64,000 bases of DNA from Burkholderiales bacterium (GTDB lineage: Bacteria; Pseudomonadota; Gammaproteobacteria; Burkholderiales; Casimicrobiaceae): assembly GCA_020853025.1 (NCBI GenBank), contig JADYZP010000060.1:17454-81453 (forward strand), read 5' to 3'. The notes below the pieces were generated by a model. That model worked only from the letters and a program-made list of their open reading frames with translations, was not told the DNA's origin and did not search any database. Within the stretch, counting starts at the first letter, position 1. Every line of letters starts with the position of its first letter. A program made the translations under genes and the position numbers. Below, piece after piece: positions 28,688 through 38,095 of the stretch.

Positions 28688-29502
28688 TGTCGTTCTTTCG
28701 GTCAAAGCGGGGCAAGGCGGTCAGGCTTCCGATGTTGCGTCCGCCCGCCATCAACAGGGTCAAGGCTTTTTTTTACCCCGTGTTCTGGGGTGCGCGCAAT
28801 CCCGATGCGGTCGCCGCTCATATCAGGGCGGCGGCAGATGATGTCGAGCCAGGGTCACATTTCGCCGACAACTTCTTTACCTGGGCACGCAACAATTCCA
28901 TGCTGGACGACGAAGAATTCGTCAAGGCGTGGGAAGGAAACGTTGAATCGAATGCGGACACCGCCATCGTCTGGAGACGATATATCCTGGCCTGCGCCGC
29001 CTATCACTGCGTGCAGCTCGACGGTGATTTCGTCGAGTGCGGTGCCTATACCGGCGTGGGGGTGAAGACCGTTGTCGACTATCTGGGAGGGGAGCAATTC
29101 CCGAAGACCTTCTGGGCCTACGATCTTTTCGAGCACGACGAGGGAATGCTGCACCATGCGATGCCGGAGCACGGTCCCACACTGGAAGCGACGGTGCGGA
29201 AAAAATTCGGGAACTACCCGCAAGTCAAAATCGTGAAGGGCACGATCCCAGAAGTGTTTCGGGAGCATTCTCCGGACACGATCGCCTACCTTCACATCGA
29301 CCTCAACCAAGCCCCCGCGGAGATTGCGGCGTTGGAGGCGCTGTTCGACCGGATCGTGCCCGGGGGCATCGTCATTCTCGACGATTACGAGTGGGCGGGC
29401 GTCTATCGCAGCCAAAAGATCGCCGAAGATCCGTGGTTCGAAGCACGGCAATACCGAGTCTTTCCGCTGCCGACCGGCCAAGGTATCGTAATCAAACGAT
29501 GA
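28687..29502 (+). CDS. TylF-like class I SAM-dependent methyltransferase
   Basis: A 271-residue cytoplasmic protein. The cofactor-site motif is FVECGAYTGVGVKTVVDYLG, followed by FWAYDLFEHDEG, a later acidic IAYLHIDLNQAP and IVPGGIVILDDYEWAG, the arrangement seen in macrocin-O-methyltransferase (TylF/MycF) relatives that methylate sugars. Translation is coupled to the DUF2889 gene by a one-base overlap. With the GT41 gene next door on the other strand it suggests glycan methylation; the acceptor is not known. Confidence 0.8.
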   Translation: MSFFRSKRGKAVRLPMLRPPAINRVKAFFYPVFWGARNPDAVAAHIRAAADDVEPGSHFADNFFTWARNNSMLDDEEFVKAWEGNVESNADTAIVWRRYILACAAYHCVQLDGDFVECGAYTGVGVKTVVDYLGGEQFPKTFWAYDLFEHDEGMLHHAMPEHGPTLEATVRKKFGNYPQVKIVKGTIPEVFREHSPDTIAYLHIDLNQAPAEIAALEALFDRIVPGGIVILDDYEWAGVYRSQKIAEDPWFEARQYRVFPLPTGQGIVIKR

Positions 29503-29568
29503 TGCATCGGTGGCGTGCAGTATTGCGACGCTCCGGCATCAGCTATTCGAACTCAACGGGAAACCGAT

Positions 29569-30735
<1,167 letters not shown>

Positions 30736-30771
30736 GTGGAAGGGACCTGGTTGTCTGCAGGGCAAGAGCGG

Positions 30772-31005
30772 CAACTGCCGTTTGCGCGAAACATCCGCGA
30801 AGCGTCGTCCCTGCAAGAGCAGAAACCCAGAGGCGTTTGACTGGCGATGCGAGTTGCCACTTGCGCGAAACATCCACGAATCGTCGTCCCCGCGAAAGCG
30901 GGGACCCAGCGGCGTTTGACGAGTGATGCGGGCTGCATCGCGCACAAAACATCTGCAAATCGTCGTCCCCGCGAAAGCTAACCCTCGAGTGCACATTGAT
31001 CGGGA
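30772..31005 (+). repeat. 79-bp-period palindromic repeat array, left flank of the GIY-YIG gene
   Basis: The sucC-GIY-YIG gap is filled by a tandem array with an exact 79-base period: units start at 30772, 30851 and 30930, the last incomplete. Each holds GCGAAACATC, then CGTCGTCCCCGCGAAAGC; in unit two this forms the hairpin TCCCCGC-GAAA-GCGGGGA (30887-30904) followed by CCCAGCGGCGTTTGAC. Unit three changes after GCGAAAGCT into the longer-loop version with CCTCGAGTGCAC. The array ends about 13 bases before the nuclease start codon. Confidence 0.85.
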
Positions 31006-31017
31006 CAGTCAGGCGTC

Positions 31018-31311
31018 ATGGACAAGGCGTTCTGTGTTTACATTCTCGCCAGCGGACGCAATGGCACTCTCTACATTGGCGTAACGTCGAATCTGGTTCA
31101 GCGCGTATGGCAGCATAAAGAAAGATTTGTTGACGGGTTCACTCGCGACTACAACGTCAAGGATCTCGTCTGGTACGAGCAACACGAGAGTGCTGAGTCG
31201 GCAATTGCGAGGGAGAAGCAGCTTAAGAAATGGAATCGTGTGTGGAAGATCCAGTTGATCGAAGCGGCCAATCCGTATTGGAACGACCTTTACCCAGAAG
31301 TGTCCGGTTGA
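31018..31311 (+). CDS. Small GIY-YIG nuclease-domain protein
   Basis: A 97-residue single-domain protein of the UvrC-type GIY-YIG superfamily. The motif is CVYILASGRNGTLYIGVTSN (the YIL...YIG pair), followed by RVWQHKERFVDGFTRDYNV with the conserved Arg, and WYEQHESAESAIAREKQLKK with the metal-binding Glu. Family members of this size are common, stand-alone and uncharacterised. This one lies between sucC and sucD, with palindromic repeats in direct orientation on its left and inverted on its right. Base composition is lower in GC than the suc genes, suggesting arrival by transfer. Confidence 0.9.
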   Translation: MDKAFCVYILASGRNGTLYIGVTSNLVQRVWQHKERFVDGFTRDYNVKDLVWYEQHESAESAIAREKQLKKWNRVWKIQLIEAANPYWNDLYPEVSG

Positions 31312-31370
31312 ATGAGTGGCGACGCTTGAGATCGACCATGGGTCTGCACTCGCGGTAACAAAGGAAAAGG

Positions 31371-31510
31371 AAACGACACCGGGCTCCCGCCGCCGACGGA
31401 AGTGTTCGAGGGCAAGCATTCGCGGGAACGGCTGAGTGGTGCGAACGGAACGACACTGGATTCCCGCCCCCGATTCAAGTATTCGAGGGCGAGCTTTTCG
31501 CGGGAACGAC
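31371..31510 (-). repeat. Inverted copies of the palindromic repeat, right flank of the GIY-YIG gene
   Basis: Two tandem units, 31371-31430 and 31449-31510, 78 bases apart. Read on the minus strand each gives CGTTCCCGCGAA(A)GCT(T/C)GCCCTCGAA, a short variable loop, CGGGGGCGGGA-like bases and CCAGTGTCGTT. They match the long-loop version seen at 30962 and at 43233, but in the opposite orientation to the left flank. Confidence 0.82.
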
Positions 31511-31527
31511 GGAGTAGGGGGCGAGGC

Positions 31528-32403
31528 ATGAGCATACTGGTCAACAAGAACACCAAGGTCATCACGCAAGGCATCACCGGCAAGACCGGGCAGTTCCACA
31601 CGCGGATGTGCCGCGATTACGCGAACGGCCGCGCGTGCTTCGTCGCCGGCGTGAACCCCAAGAAGCCCGGAGAGGAATTCGAGGGCATCCCGATCTATGC
31701 GACGGTGGCCGAAGCGAAGGCGGCCACCGGCGCCACCGTATCGGTGATCTACGTGCCGCCGCCGTTCGCGGCGGCCGCGATCGACGAGGCGGTGGACGCG
31801 GGGCTCGACCTCGTCGTCTGCATCACCGAAGGCATCCCGGTGCGCGACATGATCGCCACCCGACATCGGATGCAGGGCAAGAAGACGCTGCTGCTCGGCC
31901 CCAACTGCCCCGGCATCATCACGCCCGACGAGATCAAGATCGGCATCATGCCCGGTCACATCCACAAGAAGGGGTGCATCGGCGTCGTCTCGCGCTCGGG
32001 AACGCTGACCTACGAGGCGGTCGGACAGATCACCGAACTGGGACTCGGCCAGTCGACTGCGGTCGGCATCGGCGGCGATCCGGTCAACGGCCTCAAGCAC
32101 ATCGACATCCTCAAACTCTTCAACGACGACCCCGACACCGACGCCGTCGTGATGATCGGCGAGATCGGCGGCGGCGACGAGGAAGCGGCCGCGCTGTGGG
32201 CGAAGGACCACATGAAGAAGCCGATCGTCGGCTTCATCGCCGGTGTGACCGCGCCACCGGGCAAGCGCATGGGACATGCCGGCGCGATCATCTCCGGCGG
32301 CAAGGGCACCGCGCAGGAAAAACTTGCTGTGATGGAGGCGTCCGGCATCAAGGTCACGCGCAATCCCGCGGAGATGGGGAAGCTTCTGAAAACGGTGTTG
32401 TGA
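31528..32403 (+). CDS. sucD: Succinyl-CoA ligase, alpha subunit
   Basis: A 291-residue subunit carrying the catalytic phosphohistidine in [13 protein letters not shown] and the CoA-binding Rossmann half ([27 protein letters not shown]). It pairs with SucB's TCA neighbour product SucC. GAGG lies close before the ATG at 31528. It has lost the tight linkage to sucC, and must either rely on read-through across the repeat hairpins and nuclease gene or on a new promoter. A partial second copy of its 3' end follows directly. Confidence 0.97.
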   Translation: MSILVNKNTKVITQGITGKTGQFHTRMCRDYANGRACFVAGVNPKKPGEEFEGIPIYATVAEAKAATGATVSVIYVPPPFAAAAIDEAVDAGLDLVVCITEGIPVRDMIATRHRMQGKKTLLLGPNCPGIITPDEIKIGIMPGHIHKKGCIGVVSRSGTLTYEAVGQITELGLGQSTAVGIGGDPVNGLKHIDILKLFNDDPDTDAVVMIGEIGGGDEEAAALWAKDHMKKPIVGFIAGVTAPPGKRMGHAGAIISGGKGTAQEKLAVMEASGIKVTRNPAEMGKLLKTVL

Positions 32404-32408
32404 CGCCG

Positions 32409-32552
32409 GGCGTAACCGCGCCGCCCGAAAAGCGCATGGGTCATGCCGGCGCGATCATCTCCGGCGGCAAGGGTATCGCGCAGGAAAAGCTCGCCGTGAT
32501 GGAGGCGTCCGGCATCAAGGTCACGCGCACGATCTATCGCATCCACCAGTAA
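32409..32552 (+). pseudogene. Partial second copy of the sucD 3' end
   Basis: Bases 32409-32529 repeat sucD bases 32242-32362 at an offset of 167, with 12 mismatches in 121 positions by my count. The translated copy reads [19 protein letters not shown] and onward to KVTR, then TIYRIHQ and a stop; only two of 40 residues differ, so most changes are silent. It includes the catalytic histidine motif but has no start and is out of frame with sucD. The silent bias suggests it came from another functional sucD allele rather than from simple slippage. Confidence 0.8.
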
Positions 32553-32678
32553 AGCGAGAGGAATGTGGTACCAATCCACCGCCATCTCGACCGAGCGGAA
32601 TCGTCGCACGATCTGGCCGTAGCCGAGCCGCAGCGGGTGCAACGGATGTTGCGCGCGCTCAACCCCGGCGCACCGCGC

Positions 32679-33527
32679 CTACTTCGCTAGACGCTGCAGC
32701 GCAGCCTCGATTTCCGTGCGAATTTCCTCTTCGCTATTGAGCGCCGCGGTCGGGTTGGCCATCGGCGTGACGGCGTTCGTGGCCGGATCCCAGTCGACGG
32801 CGCCGTAGATCGCCGGCTTGCCGGTCTTGCGCAGAAACTGGTCATAGGCGTCGCCGCTGGAGTAGTGCCAGAACTCCCACGGGTACTCGACAAAACCTTG
32901 GTCGCGCATCAATGCGGTGATTTCGTGGCGATGCTTCTGCCCCACGTCCGAGACGAACGGCGAGTCCATCGGTGTTAATTCGGACATTTCGATGTACGGC
33001 CCGCCGCGGTCGACTTCGAGCGCGGGGTCGTCGCGACGCAGCACCGAGATGTCGATCGCGCTCCCAGACATGTGCGTGGCGAACTTCGGCACCGTGGCCA
33101 CCAGTCCGGTACAGCGGCGGAACATGAATTCCGGACTCGGGACCTTGCCCTCCAGTTCCCACATCACGCGCTGGAGCACGACATCGAAAATCTTCGGCGT
33201 GCGGCCCAGGTACTTCTGGATTTCGCGGGTCCGGTAGCCGTCTTCGACGCGCATCACCCAGCCCCGTTCATTCATCCGTTTGGCCGCGCGCAGGAAACCG
33301 GGAACCTGGCCTTCGCGCAAATAGAACAGCCGGTCCAGGTCGTTGACATGCCTGAGCGACGAGAATGCGACGTCGACACCGGCCTGCGCCGCCGCCTCGC
33401 GCAACGAAACGAACGGCTCACCGCATTCCACGACCGGGTACGGCAGGATGTTTTCGAACATGAATGCGTAGGCCGCTTCGAATTGCTGCGTCCAATAGGC
33501 GCGCCGCGCCGCTTCGCCAGATTGCAT
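32679..33527 (-). CDS. D-alanyl-D-alanine dipeptidase-like protein (peptidase M15D, VanX/DdpX family)
   Basis: A 282-residue zinc peptidase. Zinc ligands appear in THMSGSAIDISV (His and Asp, near residue 152) and EFWHYSSGDAY (catalytic Glu and His, near residue 219); SLRHVNDLDRLFYLREG and RVEDGYRT are also family features. No signal peptide, so it is cytoplasmic, where VanX-type enzymes split D-Ala-D-Ala taken up or made. It diverges from a TRAP transporter operon across 141 bases that carry a palindrome, which suggests shared control. Confidence 0.82.
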   Translation of the reverse strand: MQSGEAARRAYWTQQFEAAYAFMFENILPYPVVECGEPFVSLREAAAQAGVDVAFSSLRHVNDLDRLFYLREGQVPGFLRAAKRMNERGWVMRVEDGYRTREIQKYLGRTPKIFDVVLQRVMWELEGKVPSPEFMFRRCTGLVATVPKFATHMSGSAIDISVLRRDDPALEVDRGGPYIEMSELTPMDSPFVSDVGQKHRHEITALMRDQGFVEYPWEFWHYSSGDAYDQFLRKTGKPAIYGAVDWDPATNAVTPMANPTAALNSEEEIRTEIEAALQRLAK

Positions 33528-33544
33528 ATCGATTCTCTGAGGTT

Positions 33545-33591
33545 TGATATATCAGTTTATCATTGACGTGTCACAAATCGCGTACGATATG
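33545..33591 (+). promoter_or_regulatory. Palindrome and possible promoter upstream of the TRAP operon
   Basis: TGATATATCA (33545-33554) is a perfect palindrome of the kind bound by GntR-family regulators. Just downstream TTGACG (33563-33568) and GATATG (33586-33591) with a 17-base spacer form a fair -35 and a weak -10 for dctP. The palindrome lies 18 bases from the dipeptidase start and could control both directions. The FCD regulator encoded at 36579 is the obvious candidate ligand sensor. Confidence 0.5.
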
Positions 33592-33668
33592 CGTTGCGTC
33601 GTGCGGGCGCCCGGATAAAGCTTCCGGTGGACCGCGCGATACCAACCCCACTTTCCGTCGGAGGAACC

Positions 33669-34652
33669 ATGACCACACAGTCGCGACGCCAACTGCTCAA
33701 GGGCGCAGCCGCCATGGCGGCGGCAACTGCATTGCCGGCATGGGCGCAGGCGCCCATCCCCATTCGCGTCGCCAATCCGGCGGCGGACGACGATCCGATC
33801 GGAGTCGCGGCCGCATTCTTCGCCAAACGCGTGGGCGAACTCGCCGGTTCCGCGGCCACAGTGCGAGTGTTTTCGCGCAGCGCGCTGGGCAATGAAAGCG
33901 TCGCGCTCGAAGGCACCATTGCCGGCAATATTGACGTCGATATCGTCAGCAACACGGTATTGAGCGGCGTGGTGCCGGAGATCAAGGTACTCGACGTGCC
34001 GTATGGATTGACCAGCACCGATCACGCGTGGAAGGTGCTTGACGGAGAGATCGGCAAGTCGTTTACCGACAAGATCCAGGCCAAGGGCCTGCGCCTTGCC
34101 GGCTGGTCATTCGCGGGTACGCGCTGCCTGATGACCCGCAGCAAGGCGGTGCGCAACCTGGCCGACATGGCGGGGATGAAGTTGCGGGTACCGGCCAACC
34201 AGACCTATTCGGATATCGCCAAGGCGTGGGGCACGATCCCCACAACCGTGCCTTGGCCAGAGACCTATCTGGCGCTCTCGCAGGGCGTGGTCGATGGTAT
34301 CGAAACCGCACCCGGACCCTCGTTCGACCAGAAGCATTACGAGGTCGCCAAGTACCTGATCCGCACCGATCACCTGATCTATTTTCACATCTGGGTGATC
34401 TCGCAAAAATCGTGGCAGTCGTGGCCGGAAAAAGTGCGCGCCGCCGTCACTACCGCAGCGCACGAGGCCGCGCTACTGAACCGCAAACTGCGGCTGGAGC
34501 AGGAACGCGGCGTCTACACCGAGTTCACCAAGAAAGGGGTCACGATCATCGAACCCAATCGCACCGAGTTCGCCGCCGCGCTACGCCCGGTGCAGGACGC
34601 GGTCGCACCGGAACTCCTGCCGATACTCCAGCGCATACGCGCCGCGGCTTGA
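33669..34652 (+). CDS. TRAP transporter substrate-binding protein (DctP family)
   Basis: A 327-residue periplasmic receptor. The N-terminus SRRQLLKGAAAMAAATALP is a twin-arginine type signal, with cleavage near AWAQAP. The mature part has the DctP landmarks VRVFSRSALGNE, LRLAGWSFAGTRCLMT, VRNLADMAGMKLRVPANQ and GVVDGIETAP. GGAGGAACC precedes the ATG at 33669. It captures an organic acid or similar anion for the DctQM channel; the ligand is unknown. It is the first gene of the operon. Confidence 0.92.
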   Translation: MTTQSRRQLLKGAAAMAAATALPAWAQAPIPIRVANPAADDDPIGVAAAFFAKRVGELAGSAATVRVFSRSALGNESVALEGTIAGNIDVDIVSNTVLSGVVPEIKVLDVPYGLTSTDHAWKVLDGEIGKSFTDKIQAKGLRLAGWSFAGTRCLMTRSKAVRNLADMAGMKLRVPANQTYSDIAKAWGTIPTTVPWPETYLALSQGVVDGIETAPGPSFDQKHYEVAKYLIRTDHLIYFHIWVISQKSWQSWPEKVRAAVTTAAHEAALLNRKLRLEQERGVYTEFTKKGVTIIEPNRTEFAAALRPVQDAVAPELLPILQRIRAAA

Positions 34653-34733
34653 AACCGGTCATGCCGCGTCCGGCTGGCCGGCCGGACGCGGCGCAACCGC
34701 GACGTCGCTGTGTATCCGTACAGTGGAGAGGCC

Positions 34734-35198
34734 GTGTTTGACGCCGCGGTCGAGCGACTGGCCAGCGCCATACGCACCTTCGCCGGCATGCTGCTTGTGG
34801 TGGTCGCCTCGGCGATGGTGGCGGTGATTCTGGGCCGCTACATCGGGTTCGCCACCGCCTGGGCCGACGAAGTCGCCCGCATCGCCTTCATCTGGTGCGC
34901 CTGTCTGGGCGCGGCATCGGGCACCCATCGGGGACTACATTTCGCCATTACCTTGATCGCGAGCAAGCGCCAGGGCTGGGCACGCCAGGCATTGGAGACC
35001 ACGACCGCACTGACCGTGATTGCGATGTGCGCGCTCTTGGCCTGGGCCACGACGCAGTCGATTCCGGTTGCCCAATTGTCCAGCCTCCCCGCGCTGGGCG
35101 TCAGCGGTGTTTGGTTTCATTCCGCCGTGACCTCGTTCGCGGTGTTGTCGGCTTTTTTCGCAACCAACCGGCTGCGCCTGATTTGGCGCCGGCCATGA
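34734..35198 (+). CDS. TRAP transporter small permease (DctQ family)
   Basis: A 154-residue protein with four predicted membrane helices and the conserved TAWADEVARIAFIWCACLGA segment of DctQ subunits, followed by GTHRGLHFAITLI. I chose GTG 34734 because GGAG lies five bases upstream; a GTG eight codons earlier is the alternative. It works with the large permease encoded 22 bases downstream. Confidence 0.9.
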   Translation: MFDAAVERLASAIRTFAGMLLVVVASAMVAVILGRYIGFATAWADEVARIAFIWCACLGAASGTHRGLHFAITLIASKRQGWARQALETTTALTVIAMCALLAWATTQSIPVAQLSSLPALGVSGVWFHSAVTSFAVLSAFFATNRLRLIWRRP

Positions 35199-35220
35199 TG
35201 CGCTAACGCGAGAGCCACGG

Positions 35221-36513
35221 ATGGAGTTGTTCGTCATCGCCACCCTGGCCGTGGTCACGCTGGCGATCGGCGTGCCGATCGGTTTCGTGATCCTGCTGAC
35301 TTGCTTCCTGCTGATCTTCAACGATCCGTTCGTGAACCTGGGCGCGGTGCCCGCGATCTTCGTCCAAGGGATGGATTCGTTCATCCTGCTCTCGATTCCT
35401 CTGTTCGTACTAGTCGGCGTGATCATGAATGCCGGCGGCCTCAGCCAGCGCCTGCTCGATCTTGCCGTAGTCATGGTGGGGCACCTGCGCGCGGGTATCG
35501 CGCATGTCAACATCGTGGCCAGTATGATTTTCTCGGGCATCTCCGGAACGACAACCTCGGACGTGGCCGGGCTCGGACGCATCGAGATCCCGATGATGGT
35601 GAAGGAGGGGTTCCGGCCCGAAACCGCGGCCGTGATCACCGCCGTCTCGGCCACCATCGGGCCGATCATCCCACCCAGCGTGCCGTTCATTCTCTACGGC
35701 GCACTTACCAGCACCTCGATCGGCAAGCTGTTCCTGGGCGGCCTGATTCCCGGCATCCTGCTCGGGCTGTGGCTGATGGCCGTGGTCGCGTTGCTCGCGC
35801 ACCGGGGCCAGATATCGTCGGCCCGGTACATGCGCGGACGCGCCTCCCTCGCCAGCATCGGCGTGGCGCTGCGTCGAAGCTTCTGGGCGCTGCTCACGCC
35901 GTTCATCCTGGTCGGGGGCATCGTCACCGGCTGGTTCACCGCGACCGAGGCCGCGGGTGTGGCCGTGGTCTACGCCATCTTGGTCACATGCTTCGTCTAC
36001 CGGACGGTGAGCTTTCGTGAGCTGTTTGCGATGTTCTGTGAGTCTGCCGAGTATGTCGGCATCATCATGATGGTGGTGGCTGCGGCCAGCGTCTTCGGCT
36101 GGCTGATCATCCAGGCCGGCGCCGCCGCCTTCCTGCTGGACCTGATCCGCGCCACCGGTCAGGGACCGATGGTGACACTGATCATCATCAACCTCATCCT
36201 GCTGGTGATGGGCATGTTCGTCGAAGCGACGTCGATGATCATCCTGCTGGCGCCGATCCTGATGCCGCTGGTGCAGCAGACCGGCGTGGACCCGGTGCAC
36301 TTCGGCGTGGTCTTCACGCTAAACATGATGATCGCCACCGTCACCCCGCCGATTGGCATGTGCGGCATCATCGCCTCCGATATAGCCGGCGTGTCGATGC
36401 AGAAGTTCTCGCGCGAGGTCATTCCCTACGTGCTGGCAATGATCGCGTTCCTGTTCTTCATACTTTTCTTTCCGCCCATCGTCACCTACCTTCCGAACCT
36501 GATTTTTTCGTGA
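35221..36513 (+). CDS. TRAP transporter large permease (DctM family)
   Basis: A 430-residue polytopic protein, the ion-coupled channel of the TRAP system. DctM features are GMDSFILLSIPLFVLVGVIM, IFSGISGTTTSDVAGLGRIE, MVKEGFRPETAAVITAVSA, IGPIIPPSVPFILYG and the late ATVTPPIGMCGIIASDIAG. Full length for the family. The regulator gene follows 65 bases after the stop, on the same strand. Confidence 0.94.
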   Translation: MELFVIATLAVVTLAIGVPIGFVILLTCFLLIFNDPFVNLGAVPAIFVQGMDSFILLSIPLFVLVGVIMNAGGLSQRLLDLAVVMVGHLRAGIAHVNIVASMIFSGISGTTTSDVAGLGRIEIPMMVKEGFRPETAAVITAVSATIGPIIPPSVPFILYGALTSTSIGKLFLGGLIPGILLGLWLMAVVALLAHRGQISSARYMRGRASLASIGVALRRSFWALLTPFILVGGIVTGWFTATEAAGVAVVYAILVTCFVYRTVSFRELFAMFCESAEYVGIIMMVVAAASVFGWLIIQAGAAAFLLDLIRATGQGPMVTLIIINLILLVMGMFVEATSMIILLAPILMPLVQQTGVDPVHFGVVFTLNMMIATVTPPIGMCGIIASDIAGVSMQKFSREVIPYVLAMIAFLFFILFFPPIVTYLPNLIFS

Positions 36514-36578
36514 GAACAGGGAGTGCACCACCGTTCGCCGGGCCTGCGCCCCGATCGTGGCGCGGCCGAGGAGAGAGC

Positions 36579-37274
36579 ATGCGCAACACCACCATGCGCA
36601 AGTCGCTGCGCGCGCAGGCCTTCGAGGTCCTGGAGGAAATGATCGTCACCCAGGTCCTGAAACCAGGCTCGACCATCACCGAACAACAGCTTGCAGAGCG
36701 CACCGGCATCGGCCGCACGCCGATCCGCGAAGCGTTACAGCGCATCGCGCAGGAGGGTCTGGTGTCGATCCGGCCGCGTGCGGCCATTGTCATCCTCGAA
36801 ATGACGCTGGCGCGCCAGTGGCAACTGCTCGAGGCGCGCGCCGTAGTGCAGGAACTGACCGTACGCTGCGCGGCAAAACGGGCGAGTGTCGATGAGCGTG
36901 CGCGGATGCTGCAACTTGCCTCGGCGGTCCACGACGCGGCGCAGATTGGCGACAGCGCGCTTTATTTGCGCATCTCGCGCGAAATTCATAACCTGCTTTG
37001 TGAAGCGGGGCGCAACGAATTCCTGTCCGGTTTTCTGGGCAGCCTGTACGCGCTGTCGCGCCAGTTCTACTTCAGCTGCATGGAGAACGTGAACCTGCCG
37101 GAAGCTGCCGCGACGCACGCCGCTATCCTGCGCGCGGTGGCCGCACAGGACGAGGACGCCGCGGCCAAAGCTTCGCAACGCATGATCGCCTACCTGTTCG
37201 CCTTCACGCAGGACCGGATAAGCGATGCCGGTGGGAGTAATTCAGCGACCGGCGCCCCCGGCCCGATGGGCTGA
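36579..37274 (+). CDS. GntR family regulator with FCD domain
   Basis: A 231-residue transcription factor. The winged helix-turn-helix (residues about 10-75) has LKPGSTITEQQLAERTGIGR and TPIREALQRIAQEGLVSIRP; an all-helical FCD ligand domain follows (ISREIHNLLCEAGRNEFL, AATHAAILRAVAAQDEDAA) with the usual metal-site histidines. GAGGAGAGAG precedes the ATG. It is the last gene of the TRAP operon and probably represses it until the transported acid binds. Confidence 0.92.
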   Translation: MRNTTMRKSLRAQAFEVLEEMIVTQVLKPGSTITEQQLAERTGIGRTPIREALQRIAQEGLVSIRPRAAIVILEMTLARQWQLLEARAVVQELTVRCAAKRASVDERARMLQLASAVHDAAQIGDSALYLRISREIHNLLCEAGRNEFLSGFLGSLYALSRQFYFSCMENVNLPEAAATHAAILRAVAAQDEDAAAKASQRMIAYLFAFTQDRISDAGGSNSATGAPGPMG

Positions 37275-37359
37275 AGTCCACGGCGCCTGCGCCGGCCTCA
37301 CGAACATCCGATATCGACCACGAACTCCGGTGCCGCGATCGTCCGCGCGGTGCCGGCGG

Positions 37360-37554
37360 CGAGCAAGGTTAGCGGCGACGGCGGCGCATGTCACCGATCA
37401 CGTCCTGCCGGACCTGCCGGTGCAGCAGTGGGTGCTGACGGTGCCGAAGCGTTTGCGCTACTTGCTGGAACGTGACGCAGCGCTCCAGGATGCCGGGTTG
37501 CGCCTGTTCCTGCGCGCCGTGGAGTCCTGCCTACGCGCGTGCAGCCCGGTCGCG
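37360..37554 (+). pseudogene. IS91-family transposase remnant
   Basis: An open stretch reading ATAAHVTDHVLPDLPVQQWV followed by LTVPKRLRYLLERDAAL and LRLFLRAVESCLRACSPVAS. This is the segment around the conserved PVRQWVLS(V/L)PKRLRYF motif of IS91/IS801-type (Y2) transposases. Neither the zinc-finger N-terminus nor the catalytic tyrosines are present, so it is a dead internal fragment. It lies at the junction between the GntR gene and the toxin-antitoxin island. Confidence 0.75.
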
Positions 37555-37612
37555 TCGACCCACGATAACCGGCCCCCGGTGCTGAGCAGGCTTCCTCTTT
37601 GTGTAATACGTG

Positions 37613-37648
37613 AAAAAAGCCCGACTTCCAGAGGACGGCGCGGGCTTT
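37613..37648 (-). terminator. Rho-independent terminator of the PemK-like toxin gene
   Basis: AAAGCCCG (37616-37623) and CGGGCTTT (37641-37648) form an 8-bp stem with a 17-base loop. Read on the minus strand the stem is followed by six T residues (37618-37613), so it terminates the toxin-antitoxin transcript that ends at 37676. Confidence 0.7.
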
Positions 37649-37675
37649 AGGGGTGACTTCAGAAACTGCTTGGTG

Positions 37676-38083
37676 TTATGGACGGCTTCGGGTTGCGCGC
37701 AAAGCCGCCTCGACGACCTTCATCATGCCGGAGTGAAGAGTCCCTAGCTTCGGAATCTGGCCGTGTCTCGAATCGGGTGGAACATCAAAAAACGCGCCAT
37801 CCCAAGGCAGCAGAAGCGTGTTCGCTAGATCGAACTTGGTGTCGTAGGAGAGTCCCGCCAGCGCATATGCCGCTGCGTGGTCCAGCTTGCGAATCGCAAA
37901 CTCGCCAGCGTGTAACCGTCCCAATTTTTGAGACGTTCCGTAGGCCACCTCCACTTCGATTCCGTCCGACCGTTGTGTCACGTCGAGGACAAGTGCGGGT
38001 CGAGGCTTGGGGCCGGGATTGTCGCGAGGCCGCTCGGGAAATCGACACCAAACAATATCGCCGGGTTCGGGGGCGGGCCACAA
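37676..38083 (-). CDS. Type II toxin, PemK/MazF-like
   Basis: A 135-residue protein opening with PEPGDIVWCRFPERPRDNPG and KPRPALVLDV, the typical first strands of the PemK/MazF/CcdB-like barrel, whose members cut mRNA. Later regions are YGTSQKLGRLHAGEFAI and TKFDLANTLLLPWDGAFF. Only a TTG start (38083) is available because the frame is closed at 38098. It lies 12 bases after the antitoxin stop on the same transcript. Confidence 0.78.
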   Translation of the reverse strand: MWPAPEPGDIVWCRFPERPRDNPGPKPRPALVLDVTQRSDGIEVEVAYGTSQKLGRLHAGEFAIRKLDHAAAYALAGLSYDTKFDLANTLLLPWDGAFFDVPPDSRHGQIPKLGTLHSGMMKVVEAALRATRSRP

Positions 38084-38095
38084 AGTGGTCGCCGC

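Noticed and set aside
30772..30985. Possible CRISPR array behind sucC
   Set aside because: The period is 79 bases with whole units repeated and no unique spacers; fewer than three units; no cas genes. It is a tandem palindromic repeat.
32553..32678. Possible small gene after the sucD fragment
   Set aside because: An open frame exists but has no start signal or recognisable motif; probably non-coding debris next to the duplication.
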